Both the position numbers and the translations under genes were made by a program. DNA of 13,963 bases, from NCBI GenBank assembly GCA_031264885.1, contig JAISDM010000300.1:1-13963 (forward strand), in the 5' to 3' direction. Below, one piece after another: positions 6,931-13,684 of this stretch (positions are counted from its first letter, which is position 1; the number at the start of each line of letters is the position of its first letter). This DNA comes from Peptococcaceae bacterium. GTDB lineage: Bacteria > Bacillota > Peptococcia > DRI-13 > UBA5745. The notes beneath the pieces are model-generated. The model worked only from the letters and a program-made list of their open reading frames with translations. It searched no databases and had not been told where the DNA came from.

Positions 6931-6998
6931 CGGGCGGCAGGATGCCGCCCCTACGGTACCGTGAATGATGTGTCTGTAGGGGCGTCATTCTGCCGCCC
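6931..6998. repeat. GGGCGGCAGG palindromic intergenic repeat, copy 2
   Basis: Left arm 6931-6954 is identical to the arm at 5407-5430. The right arm, 6976-6998, is the diverged complement with two mismatches (GGCGTCATTC for GGCGGCATCC). The flanking TTTC(C)GGACGGT is also shared with copy 1. This copy lies about 40 bases beyond the stop of the ABC-2 permease, in the 250-base gap between that gene and the tetR promoter. Confidence 0.8.
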
Positions 6999-7040
6999 TC
7001 TTTGACAGACGCGAATCTTCAAACTGCGAATCGCCGCGGT

Positions 7041-7895
7041 TCATTTATGCGTCTCGCTCCGGGCGAACAGCCAGGTGCCAACCGCGAGAAATACGGCGGT
7101 CAAGCCAACAATAGCGGCAAATGTAATTGCCGGGTTAAACATTACTACCGCGCCGTATTCGGGCGTTCCGGCATAGACCACCGCCCTTACGAGGTCGAGG
7201 CAGTACGTCATCGGCATGAGACGGCTGAGCACGAGCAGCGCGCCGCTTGACGCGTTAATCGGGATAATCGCCCCGGACAGAAACATCTGCGACATTGGGA
7301 TCAGCATGATCGCCATATTCACCGCTTTCCTGTTTTTGACCGCGCCGATGATGAGCATCCCGAACGCGCCCGCCGCGAGGCACATCAATGGCGACAGCGC
7401 AAGTATCGCCAAAAGCTGTCCCGCGCTGATGGAAATGCTCATAAGCAGCCCGACGGCCAGCGTGCCGGCACATGACAGGATCGCTGTGAACGCCGATCCG
7501 AGAATGGTTCCGATCACGATTGAGTACCGTGAGACAGGCGCGATCAGCATCTCCTGGGTGAAGTTTGTTTCCCTGTCTTCCACGAGGCTCGACAGCCCCT
7601 GGGATGTCACCATAAACAGCATATTGACCAGCATGCCCACGAGCATAAACTGCCCGTAGTCGAAGCCGAGGCCGCCCGCCATATTCTGCGACAGGTTTCC
7701 GCCGATCATACCCATCATAATGATGGGCATGACCAGGCTCATAATCAGCGCGCCGGGTGATTTGAGCGTCAGCAGGATTCCTCGCGCCACAATCGTCGCT
7801 ATCGCGTTCACCTCTTGCGGAAGGCCGGATTTGCGCTGCCGCGGGATGGTTTTGCTTTGGGAAGCAAAACCCTGATTCATTGTGAGTTCGGTCAT
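7041..7895 (-). CDS. ABC-2 type membrane permease (DrrB-like)
   Basis: A 284-residue polytopic membrane protein: a cytoplasmic N-terminus of about 40 residues, then about six hydrophobic segments. A typical ABC-2 permease stretch near MLIPMSQMFLSGAIIPI occurs in the second half, before a last helix and a short basic tail. The ATG at 7895 shares its A with the TAA of the ATPase gene (TAATG), so translation should be coupled, and a GGGAG lies nine bases upstream. Together with the ATPase it should form a dimeric drug or antibiotic-type exporter of the DrrAB class. The substrate cannot be told from sequence. The linked two-component system suggests cell-envelope-active compounds, which is inference. 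Confidence 0.92.
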   Translation of the reverse strand: MTELTMNQGFASQSKTIPRQRKSGLPQEVNAIATIVARGILLTLKSPGALIMSLVMPIIMMGMIGGNLSQNMAGGLGFDYGQFMLVGMLVNMLFMVTSQGLSSLVEDRETNFTQEMLIAPVSRYSIVIGTILGSAFTAILSCAGTLAVGLLMSISISAGQLLAILALSPLMCLAAGAFGMLIIGAVKNRKAVNMAIMLIPMSQMFLSGAIIPINASSGALLVLSRLMPMTYCLDLVRAVVYAGTPEYGAVVMFNPAITFAAIVGLTAVFLAVGTWLFARSETHK

Positions 7896-8695
7896 TACGC
7901 GACACTCCCTTCTGTTTTGTTCAGATATTCGATGTATGCCTCCTCAAGTGTCGGCAGACATACCCTTGGCGTGGGATCGTACTTAAGCGTCCTCTTCAAA
8001 TCTTCCGGCGGGCAGCAGGCGGCGATTTTGCCGCGGCTGATGATGCAGACTTTATCCACATGCTCCGCTTCGTCGATATAGTGGGTCGTCAGGAAGACCG
8101 TCGTCCCGTTCTCGCGGCGCGTCCTGTTGATGTAGTCCCACAGACCGCGCCGCGAAACCGCGTCAAGCCCCGTCGTAGGCTCGTCTAAGAACAGGATTTT
8201 TGGCGTGTGAATCAGGGTGCGGATGATCTCCAGTTTGCACTGCATACCGCCGGACAGCTTCTTGATCGGTTTGAAGACCGCGTCCGCGATGCCAACGATC
8301 TCGGCGAGCTCCATCACCCGTTCGCGGTACGGTTTCGGCATCAGCCTGAACGTCGGGCGATAGCCGTACACGCCGTACAGACAGGCGTGGAAGCGGATGT
8401 TTTCCTCGGCTGAGAGCTGCGGGTCAAAGCTCGGCTGCTGAAAGATGATGCCTATGTTCTCGCGGACTTTTTTCGCCTGCTTTATGACGTCATAGCCCGC
8501 GATGACCACTTCGCCGCCGGTCGGCGCAAGCGTCGTCGTGAGGATTGAGATGGTCGTGGTTTTGCCTGCGCCGTTGGGGCCTAAGAACGCGAAGAACTCT
8601 CCCTCGCCTACCGAGAAGCTCACCCCGTCCACGGCGTTGACTTGCGCCCTCTCATAACGCTTTACAAGGTTGTTGACTTCAAGAATTTTTTCCAT
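7895..8695 (-). CDS. ABC transporter ATPase (DrrA-like drug exporter subunit)
   Basis: A 266-residue ABC ATPase with Walker A GPNGAGKT (39-46), Q-loop IIFQQ (Gln86), signature LSGGM (147-151), Walker B ILFLDEP with catalytic Glu172, and switch His205 in TTHYIDEAEHVD. The C-terminal extension of about 50 residues is typical of DrrA-type subunits, which energise ABC-2 permeases. The start ATG at 8695 has GGAGG nine bases upstream. It is the first gene of a two-gene operon with the permease. Four 11-base-spaced boxes upstream, shared with the response-regulator promoter, indicate control by the two-component system at 11172-12889. Confidence 0.95.
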   Translation of the reverse strand: MEKILEVNNLVKRYERAQVNAVDGVSFSVGEGEFFAFLGPNGAGKTTTISILTTTLAPTGGEVVIAGYDVIKQAKKVRENIGIIFQQPSFDPQLSAEENIRFHACLYGVYGYRPTFRLMPKPYRERVMELAEIVGIADAVFKPIKKLSGGMQCKLEIIRTLIHTPKILFLDEPTTGLDAVSRRGLWDYINRTRRENGTTVFLTTHYIDEAEHVDKVCIISRGKIAACCPPEDLKRTLKYDPTPRVCLPTLEEAYIEYLNKTEGSVA

Positions 8696-8743
8696 AAAAA
8701 ATGACCTCCGTTTGATGTGATGGGTACAGAATACCGCGTCAAA

Positions 8744-8782
8744 TTAAACGGAGGTTAAATTGAGTTTAAACGCAATGTAAAC
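8744..8782 (-). promoter_or_regulatory. Array of four 11-base-spaced response-regulator boxes
   Basis: On the plus strand TAAA(C/T) begins at 8745, 8756, 8767 and 8778, exactly 11 bases apart. Read toward the gene these are GTTTA/ATTTA direct repeats, one per helical turn, the layout bound by OmpR-family dimers. The block around the two gene-proximal boxes, including AAACGGAGGTTAAA, recurs upstream of the response regulator at 12951-12966. The array ends about 50 bases before the ATPase start. No strong -10 follows (TATTCT or CACATC at best), consistent with an activator-dependent promoter. Confidence 0.75.
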
Positions 8783-8825
8783 GCGAGACATAGACAGTTT
8801 AATTTATTACCGTGAAACTCAATTT
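8757..8825. repeat. Inverted repeat AAATTGAGTTT / AAACTCAATTT
   Basis: AAATTGAGTTT (8757-8767) and AAACTCAATTT (8815-8825) are perfect 11-base reverse complements 47 bases apart. The left arm lies within the regulator box array, between the second and third boxes. The rest of the 244-base gap from 8696 to 8939 holds no reading frame I would call a gene. Confidence 0.55.
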
Positions 8826-8939
8826 GAGGCGAAGCACGCCTTTGCTGAGTGAAGCTTTTTCTAAAGAACTCGTTGCTTATGGTTGAATTGGTGGCGGAAA
8901 GAAGATAAGTATTGGCCCGAACAATCACTTGTGAAGCTG

Positions 8940-9881
8940 CTAAATAGGTATGAACTTATGTCGTGAAAACCTAGGTTCATATAAAGACCGAATAATAGCA
9001 TCGCGGTAAACATTACCTTCCGGCAAGTTCATCGCGGAAAAGGCTTCTTGAATTTTATAAACGGTGGTGCAGTGTTCTTCCTTTACATCAAGCGGACGAA
9101 TGGCGCCATCGGCATTTGGAGCTTCTGTATAGTCGTAAGAAACAAAGTGGATTGACGCGGGTTGTGTCGGGAATTCCGGTATTTTTTCTTTACCACCAAG
9201 CCGCCGCAATACACGTTCATAAATCGACTGCGGACAGACAAAATATAAGCCTGTCCTGCATAAATCTTCGCGTTGAAGTACTTGTCCTTTGTAAATAAGT
9301 TGCGGAATAATCCGTTTCGATACGTTTTCCCAATTGAATCCTACAGTGTCGCCTACAATTTCACGGCGGGCAGCAAGTCCCTTCCTCGCAGTTCGGTAAT
9401 TACCCGTCGTGTCTATGGTTTGAACCTCTATTGCGGTGAATTCAACAAGCTCGCCAGAGGCATTTAACCGCGCAAGAACCCAATCAACGAAATATGAGCC
9501 TGTGCCTCCCCGCTGCGGAAGCCTTAACTCCCCGCCCCACCCGTGTCCAAAGACAGCGACAGCGCCATTTTCGGTTTCGGATTTTTCGATGGCGGCTCGT
9601 CCCGCATACAGCTTTAAGCTCTGACCAAAGGCCATATTTGAAATCGTGGAAAGCACCTTGTAGTCGTCTGCATAAAGGCGTACGGGACAGCAAATCACAC
9701 TTGGCGCGTTATCAGCTTTTTGCCGAATGGCGCAAACGCCGGAAAGCATTCCGTCGCGGGACAACACCTTTGTGCATTGGCTGCCCAAGAATGGGCAAAT
9801 CCCGCTTGCGGCAGCTTTCATTGCAACATCCGATTTGTCCTCTGCGCGGTATCCAAAAAATTCCGTTATGTACCCCGACAT
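8940..9881 (-). CDS. NotI-like type II restriction endonuclease
   Basis: A 313-residue protein resembling the NotI endonuclease family. A cysteine cluster near the N-terminus (Cys29 in ICPF, Cys36 in QCTK, Cys50 in GVCAI, Cys64/65 in VICCPVR) fits the iron-binding four-Cys site known in NotI. A PD-(D/E)XK variant follows: Glu118 in GGELRLP, Asp133 in SYFVDW, and Glu152/Gln154 in AIEVQ, matching the E-D-E-x-Q arrangement of NotI. It is shorter than NotI (383 residues). The ATG at 9881 directly abuts the TAA of the methyltransferase (TAAATG), with GGAGG eight bases upstream, so the two are translated as a unit. Base composition is clearly more AT-rich than the flanking genes. The cleaved sequence is unknown; a GC-rich site is an inference from the family. 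Confidence 0.85.
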   Translation of the reverse strand: MSGYITEFFGYRAEDKSDVAMKAAASGICPFLGSQCTKVLSRDGMLSGVCAIRQKADNAPSVICCPVRLYADDYKVLSTISNMAFGQSLKLYAGRAAIEKSETENGAVAVFGHGWGGELRLPQRGGTGSYFVDWVLARLNASGELVEFTAIEVQTIDTTGNYRTARKGLAARREIVGDTVGFNWENVSKRIIPQLIYKGQVLQREDLCRTGLYFVCPQSIYERVLRRLGGKEKIPEFPTQPASIHFVSYDYTEAPNADGAIRPLDVKEEHCTTVYKIQEAFSAMNLPEGNVYRDAIIRSLYEPRFSRHKFIPI

Positions 9882-11072
9882 TTAGACAACCTCCGAAAAT
9901 ACTGATTTTATAGCCAGCCCTACCGCATTTGCCAGCAGCGGAGGCACCGCATTACCGACTTGGGCAAATTGTTGCGCCTGTGTTCCGGTAAACACAAAAT
10001 GGTCGGGGAATGATTGAATACGCGCCGCTTCCCGAACGGTAAAAGACCTTTCCTGCTCATAATGGAAATACGCGCCCCAATGCGGGTCGCACTTAGTCAA
10101 AATCGTTGAGGCCAAACCCTTCGGGTCAACTCTGCCATAACGCTTCGTATGATCAGATTTTCTTGCGAATTTCATTCCTCTCGGAAGAAGTTCATCCGGG
10201 ATATCAGTCCAGTTTCCGCCCGGTTTAATATATTGAAGCCGCTTAATATTTATATCAGCCAAGCGTGGAGCTTCATGGTTCACAACGCCAATTGAGCCAG
10301 TCCGCGCCCTCTTTTGGAAATCGCAAGTCGCTTCGCTGTGATAATCCTTAATCGGTTTTCCTTGCTCCCCGTTTTTCAATGGCGGTAAATCGCTGAGAGC
10401 TTCATAGACAGTTACAAAGTTTGAATCGGTTTCTGGGGCAGGCATTTTCACAAGTGATTGCCCATTAAAAGTCGCTGTGAAATTCGGTCGGATTGGGGCG
10501 TGGTACACAGGTTCAGGGAAAACCAACGCAGGAACATTTTTTCCACGTAATCCGATAATAACAGTCCTCCATCGCATCTGCGGAACACCGTAATATGCCG
10601 CTCCCAAAATACGAACATCTGCGCCGTAACCCAATTCAGCCAAGGCATTTAGTATTGCGTGGAGTGTTTCGCCATCTTCAAAAGAAACCAGTCCGGGAAC
10701 GTTCTCAATCAATACAGCTTTGGGCGCAAAGGCGTCAACAAACCTAAGATACTCTTTGAACAAATGGTTGCGTTCATCAAGCATTGTCCTAACAGGAGCG
10801 TTGATTGAAAAGCCTTGACACGGAGGACCACCCGCAATGAGGTCAAGTTCTTCACGCTCAATGTGTAATTCGTTTAGTATCTGCGTTGGGTCGAGCGTCT
10901 TTACGTCTGCCGTTAAGACTTTCGTGCCGGGATGATTTTTGCTGTATGTTTGGGCATATTCGGGAATGATTTCATTCGCCAACAGACCGTGAAAGCCCGC
11001 TTCGGTTAGCCCCTCGGACAAACCGCCCGCGCCGGCAAATAAATCTATAAAGCTCAAATCGCTACTTGACAT
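9882..11072 (-). CDS. DNA (cytosine-5) methyltransferase of the restriction-modification pair
   Basis: A 396-residue C5-cytosine methyltransferase with motifs in usual order. Motif I is FIDLFAGAGG (residues 8-17, S-adenosylmethionine binding), motif IV GGPPCQGFS with catalytic Cys85, and motif VI ENVPG with Glu123. Motif VIII is QMRWRTVIIG, motif IX REAARIQSFPD and motif X QVGNAVPP. The target-recognition region lies between VIII and IX, about residues 200-330. It should protect the site cut by the adjoining endonuclease. The ATG at 11072 has AAAGGAAAG some ten bases upstream. A possible -10 (TAAAAT) lies in the 99-base gap after the kinase gene, so the cassette may have its own promoter. Its AT-richness against GC-rich neighbours suggests transfer. 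Confidence 0.95.
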   Translation of the reverse strand: MSSSDLSFIDLFAGAGGLSEGLTEAGFHGLLANEIIPEYAQTYSKNHPGTKVLTADVKTLDPTQILNELHIEREELDLIAGGPPCQGFSINAPVRTMLDERNHLFKEYLRFVDAFAPKAVLIENVPGLVSFEDGETLHAILNALAELGYGADVRILGAAYYGVPQMRWRTVIIGLRGKNVPALVFPEPVYHAPIRPNFTATFNGQSLVKMPAPETDSNFVTVYEALSDLPPLKNGEQGKPIKDYHSEATCDFQKRARTGSIGVVNHEAPRLADINIKRLQYIKPGGNWTDIPDELLPRGMKFARKSDHTKRYGRVDPKGLASTILTKCDPHWGAYFHYEQERSFTVREAARIQSFPDHFVFTGTQAQQFAQVGNAVPPLLANAVGLAIKSVFSEVV

Positions 11073-11171
11073 ATACGATCTTTCCTTTCGCCTATCCTTG
11101 CGGGGATTTTATGCTTTATGGCTGTACAAGTCCTAACGGTCATGATTGTTGCCCGAAGTATCGCGCTCGAA

Positions 11172-12218
11172 CTACATTATATCATCCGGCAGCGTCACTG
11201 TAAACACCGTGCCTTTCCCTATTTCGCTTCTGACCGTGACGCTTCCGCCGTGAAGCTCAATGATTTTTCTGACGAGGGACAGCCCGAGGCCGTTGCCGCC
11301 GGCGGCCCGGTCCCGGCTCTTATCCGCTTTATAAAACCGCTCGAAGAGGCGCGGCAGGTCGGATTCCGCAATGCCCGCGCCGTCGTCCTCGATCGTGACG
11401 GTATTGTCTTTCAGCGTGATTTTGATGTTGCGGTTCGTAAACTTAATCGCGTTATGCAAAAGGTTCACCCACGCCTGAGAAAGCAGGTCTTCATCGGCGT
11501 TTATGACGCGCTTCTCCGCGTCCAGCTCCAGGCTGATGTTTTTTGCCGCCCACTGGGGCTCCAGCATCAGCGCGATCTCTTGCAGCTGTTTATCCAGACG
11601 GAAGTTTTGCGGATTCAGCGGTTTCTTCTCACTGTCGAGGGCGGAGAGTTTCAGCAGGTTGTCGCTCAAACTGGACAAACGTTTGGTTTCCGCTTCGATG
11701 ATCTCCGCGTAATGCCGCCGCTCTCCGGCGGTCAGCGCGTCGTTTTTCAGAAGCGCGGCAAACCCGCCGATACTCGTCAGCGGCGACTGTATCTCGTGGC
11801 TGACATTGGATATGAAATCCTGCCGCATTGTTTCCAGATCGCCCAAATTCCGCGCCATTTTGTTGAAAGCGTCCGTCATTTCGCTGAACGGGCTGAAGGT
11901 GTCCTCGTCGCTGAGGAACACGTTAAAATTGCCGCGGGCTATCTCGCTCAGCGCGTCGATGATGCGTGTGTGGGGGTTGTCGTCCCGGCGGAAGTGCCTG
12001 AATCTGTGTTCGCGGGCTGTGAGCATGATCCACATAAGCAGCATAAATGACGCTATGCCCGCGGCCGCGCTGACAAAAACATTGGGCAGCCACAAGCTGT
12101 GCAGGGCGATCAGGCCGCTTATGGAGACGACTGAGGACAGTATCCCGGCTGCGATGATGAGCGGGCTCGGTCTGTAGTTCGGCTTCGGATTCGGGTCCGA
12201 TTTCGGTCCCGGTTTCAT
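11172..12218 (-). CDS. Sensor histidine kinase, intramembrane-sensing type
   Basis: A 348-residue membrane kinase. Two helices (about 19-41 and 45-66) are joined by only a few residues, so there is no extracellular sensor domain. A HAMP-like linker follows (about 67-125), then the phospho-acceptor His141 in NVSHEIQSPLTSI. The ATPase domain shows N-box HNAIKF, G1 DDGAGI, F-box RLFERFYKADKSR and G2 GNGLGLSLV. Such short-loop kinases in Bacillota typically respond to cell-envelope stress, often with an ABC transporter. The ATG at 12218 overlaps the response-regulator stop by 4 bases (ATGA), with GGAGA seven bases before it. Its likely target operon is the ABC-2 exporter at 7041-8695, which shares promoter boxes with the regulator. 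Confidence 0.95.
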   Translation of the reverse strand: MKPGPKSDPNPKPNYRPSPLIIAAGILSSVVSISGLIALHSLWLPNVFVSAAAGIASFMLLMWIMLTAREHRFRHFRRDDNPHTRIIDALSEIARGNFNVFLSDEDTFSPFSEMTDAFNKMARNLGDLETMRQDFISNVSHEIQSPLTSIGGFAALLKNDALTAGERRHYAEIIEAETKRLSSLSDNLLKLSALDSEKKPLNPQNFRLDKQLQEIALMLEPQWAAKNISLELDAEKRVINADEDLLSQAWVNLLHNAIKFTNRNIKITLKDNTVTIEDDGAGIAESDLPRLFERFYKADKSRDRAAGGNGLGLSLVRKIIELHGGSVTVRSEIGKGTVFTVTLPDDIM

Positions 12219-12889
12219 AGGACCGTCTCCAAGCGGTAGCCCAGGCCGCGCACGGTGGTAATTCTGAAGCCGTATTTTTCCGGCGGGAACCGCTCGCGCA
12301 GCCGCCCGATGTGAACGTCGAGGGTTCGCTCGTTCCCGCCGAAATCATAGCCCCAAACGTCCTCAATCAGCGAATCGCGGGAAAAAGTCCGCCCGGGGCT
12401 GCCCGCGAGCTTGAACAGCAGCTCGAACTCTTTCATCGGAATATCCTCGCTCACTCCGTCAACGCTCACGCTGTAACTGCCTTTGTCAATCACGAGCTTC
12501 CCCGCCGCCGCCGATTGCGGTGTTTCGATTTTGTAGCGCCTGAGCAGCGCCTTGACGCGCAAAATCAATTCGTCGCCCTCGAAGGGCTTCGTCAGGTAAT
12601 CGTCCGCGCCGAGTTCAAATCCCTTGACCTTTGACGACAGATCCGCTTTCGCCGTAAGCAGCAGAATGGGCAGATTTTCGTAGTATTTCCGCAGATTCCG
12701 CATCAGTTCGCAGCCGTCCATATTCGGCATCATAATATCGACGACCGCCAGCGCGGGCGAGTCCTCCATCTTGCTCAGCGCGCCGCGCCCGTCAGGGGCT
12801 TCGATTACGTCGAAGCCGCTGTTCCTCAGGAGCGTTCCGACAAGCTCGCGGATATGCGGATCGTCGTCCACAACCAAAATTTTGCTCAT
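12215..12889 (-). CDS. OmpR/PhoB-family response regulator
   Basis: A 224-residue regulator. The receiver domain carries acidic residues Asp8-Asp10, phospho-acceptor Asp51 (VVDIMMP), Thr79 and Lys101 (LTKPF). The C-terminal winged helix is at about 130-222, with RTLDVHIGRLRERF as recognition helix and the RGLGYRLE wing. It is phosphorylated by the overlapping kinase gene. Direct GTTTA(A/C)-type repeats spaced 11 bases, the layout this family binds as head-to-tail dimers, occur upstream of this gene and upstream of the ABC-2 exporter. I therefore infer autoregulation and control of that exporter. The start at 12889 is supported by the conserved first strand (MSKILVVDDD) and a GAGG about eight bases upstream. 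Confidence 0.95.
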   Translation of the reverse strand: MSKILVVDDDPHIRELVGTLLRNSGFDVIEAPDGRGALSKMEDSPALAVVDIMMPNMDGCELMRNLRKYYENLPILLLTAKADLSSKVKGFELGADDYLTKPFEGDELILRVKALLRRYKIETPQSAAAGKLVIDKGSYSVSVDGVSEDIPMKEFELLFKLAGSPGRTFSRDSLIEDVWGYDFGGNERTLDVHIGRLRERFPPEKYGFRITTVRGLGYRLETVL

Positions 12890-12924
12890 ATACGTCGCCT
12901 CGCGTTATTCAGATGTTCTTCTAT

Positions 12925-12966
12925 AATATAACAAGTGTACCGCGCAAATGTAAACGGAGGTTAAAC
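12925..12966 (-). promoter_or_regulatory. Response-regulator promoter with two 11-base-spaced boxes
   Basis: On the minus strand TTTACA (12954-12949) and TATATT (12930-12925) are 18 bases apart, a fair sigma-70 type promoter. TAAAC boxes on the plus strand start at 12951 and 12962, an 11-base spacing, and the first overlaps the -35 box. A third TAAAC at 12986 is out of phase (24 bases further) and overlaps the hicB stop codon. The block AAACGGAGGTTAAA is identical to that before the ABC-2 operon, implying autoregulation. Confidence 0.7.
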
Positions 12967-12971
12967 GATAT

Positions 12972-12984
12972 CTGCGAATCGCAG
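12972..12984. repeat. Short palindrome after hicB
   Basis: CTGCGAATCGCAG is a 13-base palindrome with one central unpaired base, directly after the hicB stop codon and before the response-regulator boxes. It could be a weak terminator stem for hicAB, but no T-run follows, or it could be a protein-binding site. Confidence 0.35.
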
Positions 12985-13356
12985 TTAAACAATATGCGGT
13001 GAGTTTGATCCGCCGCTAAGCAAATAGAGGCAATACTGGTTCATGGATATGCCCTCCTGCTTTGACCTCTCCGCGAGCGATTTATGAAGTGACTTGGGTA
13101 TGCGCAGCTTAAATTGCCCGCTGTATTCCTCGGCGCTCGCCGGCTCTGGTATCGGCACATCACTATCCAGACATGCCTCGAACCAGCTTTTTTTCGCGTC
13201 TTCTATCATCTTCAGTCCTTTGTCAACCGTTTCCGCGCAAGTTATACAGCCGGGCAGTTCCGGGCACTGCAAAGCGTAACCGCCTTCCGCGGCGTCTTTG
13301 ACAATCTCAATTTTGTAGTTCAGGCCCATATAATATTGAATATCTTTCATAATCAT
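12985..13356 (-). CDS. hicB: HicB-type antitoxin
   Basis: A 123-residue antitoxin. The N-terminal HicB fold (YKIEIVKDAAEGGYALQCPE, then LPGCITCAETVDKGLKMIEDAKKSW) is the degenerate RNase H-like domain that covers the toxin. The C-terminal part, from about residue 88 (FKLRIPKSLHKSLAERS, then GISMNQYCLYLL), is a ribbon-helix-helix DNA-binding unit. The ATG at 13356 overlaps the hicA stop by 4 bases and has GAGG seven bases upstream, so the pair is translationally coupled. It should neutralise HicA and repress the hicAB promoter through the direct repeats at 13628-13649. Confidence 0.93.
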   Translation of the reverse strand: MIMKDIQYYMGLNYKIEIVKDAAEGGYALQCPELPGCITCAETVDKGLKMIEDAKKSWFEACLDSDVPIPEPASAEEYSGQFKLRIPKSLHKSLAERSKQEGISMNQYCLYLLSGGSNSPHIV

Positions 13357-13604
13357 CCATTAACCTCACTTTCAAAGTCTACTATGGCGTTTTTCACCAT
13401 CTCGACATACGTTTTGTTTATAGGATAGCTTTGCGGAATTGTAATGGGCATTTTCCCCGCTTTTCTAAAAGTGACATGGCTGCTGCCGCCTCTGGGCGCG
13501 GTTGCCGTATAACCCATACTATCGAGAATCTTTGCCAATTCGTCAAAACGTAAATTCTTATCAAGGGAGAATATTTCTTTGATAAGTTTATCTAATTTAC
13601 TCAC
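13353..13604 (-). CDS. hicA: HicA-type mRNA interferase toxin
   Basis: An 83-residue toxin starting at GTG 13604 (SKLDKLIKEIFSLDKNLRF). The double-stranded-RNA-binding-like HicA fold shows GYTATAPRGGSSHVTFRK with the catalytic His43, then ITIPQSYPINKTYVEMV. HicA proteins cleave mRNA and are blocked by HicB, encoded next. An in-frame ATG at 13622 would add six residues, but it overlaps the predicted -10 box and has no ribosome binding site. The GTG instead has GGGGGTGA just before it and gives the N-terminus usual in the family. Confidence 0.92.
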   Translation of the reverse strand: MSKLDKLIKEIFSLDKNLRFDELAKILDSMGYTATAPRGGSSHVTFRKAGKMPITIPQSYPINKTYVEMVKNAIVDFESEVNG

Positions 13605-13620
13605 GGCGTCACCCCCATTC

Positions 13621-13650
13621 ATAATACTATGGTGTCATATATGGTGTCAA
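13621..13650 (-). promoter_or_regulatory. hicAB promoter with direct-repeat operator
   Basis: On the minus strand TTGACA (13650-13645) and TATTAT (13626-13621) are separated by 18 bases. The plus-strand sequence TATGGTGTCA occurs at 13628-13637 and again at 13640-13649, 12 bases apart, filling the spacer and overlapping the -35. This is where the HicB ribbon-helix-helix domain would be expected to bind. Transcription should start near 13614, giving a leader of only about ten bases before the GTG. Confidence 0.75.
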
Positions 13651-13684
13651 TATGGATTTCTACCGATTTATTGATTGGATTTAT

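Noticed and set aside
5407..6998. CRISPR array from the repeated GGGCGGCAGG units
   Set aside because: Only two copies about 1.5 kb apart with genes between, no regular spacers and no cas genes.
8920..11150. AACAATCA (8920-8927) and TGATTGTT (11143-11150) as terminal inverted repeats of the restriction cassette
   Set aside because: Only eight bases match; comparing two regions of about 100 bases gives such a match by chance often enough, and there is no target-site duplication.
11118..12050. 310-codon plus-strand open frame opposite the histidine kinase gene
   Set aside because: It is antisense to a gene with all kinase motifs, has biased low-complexity composition and shows no recognisable domain; a high-GC shadow frame.
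7024..12984. Shared CTGCGAATCGC after the ABC-2 permease (7024-7034) and after hicB (12972-12982)
   Set aside because: Eleven bases without further flanking similarity; only the hicB copy is palindromic, so a common function is not supported.
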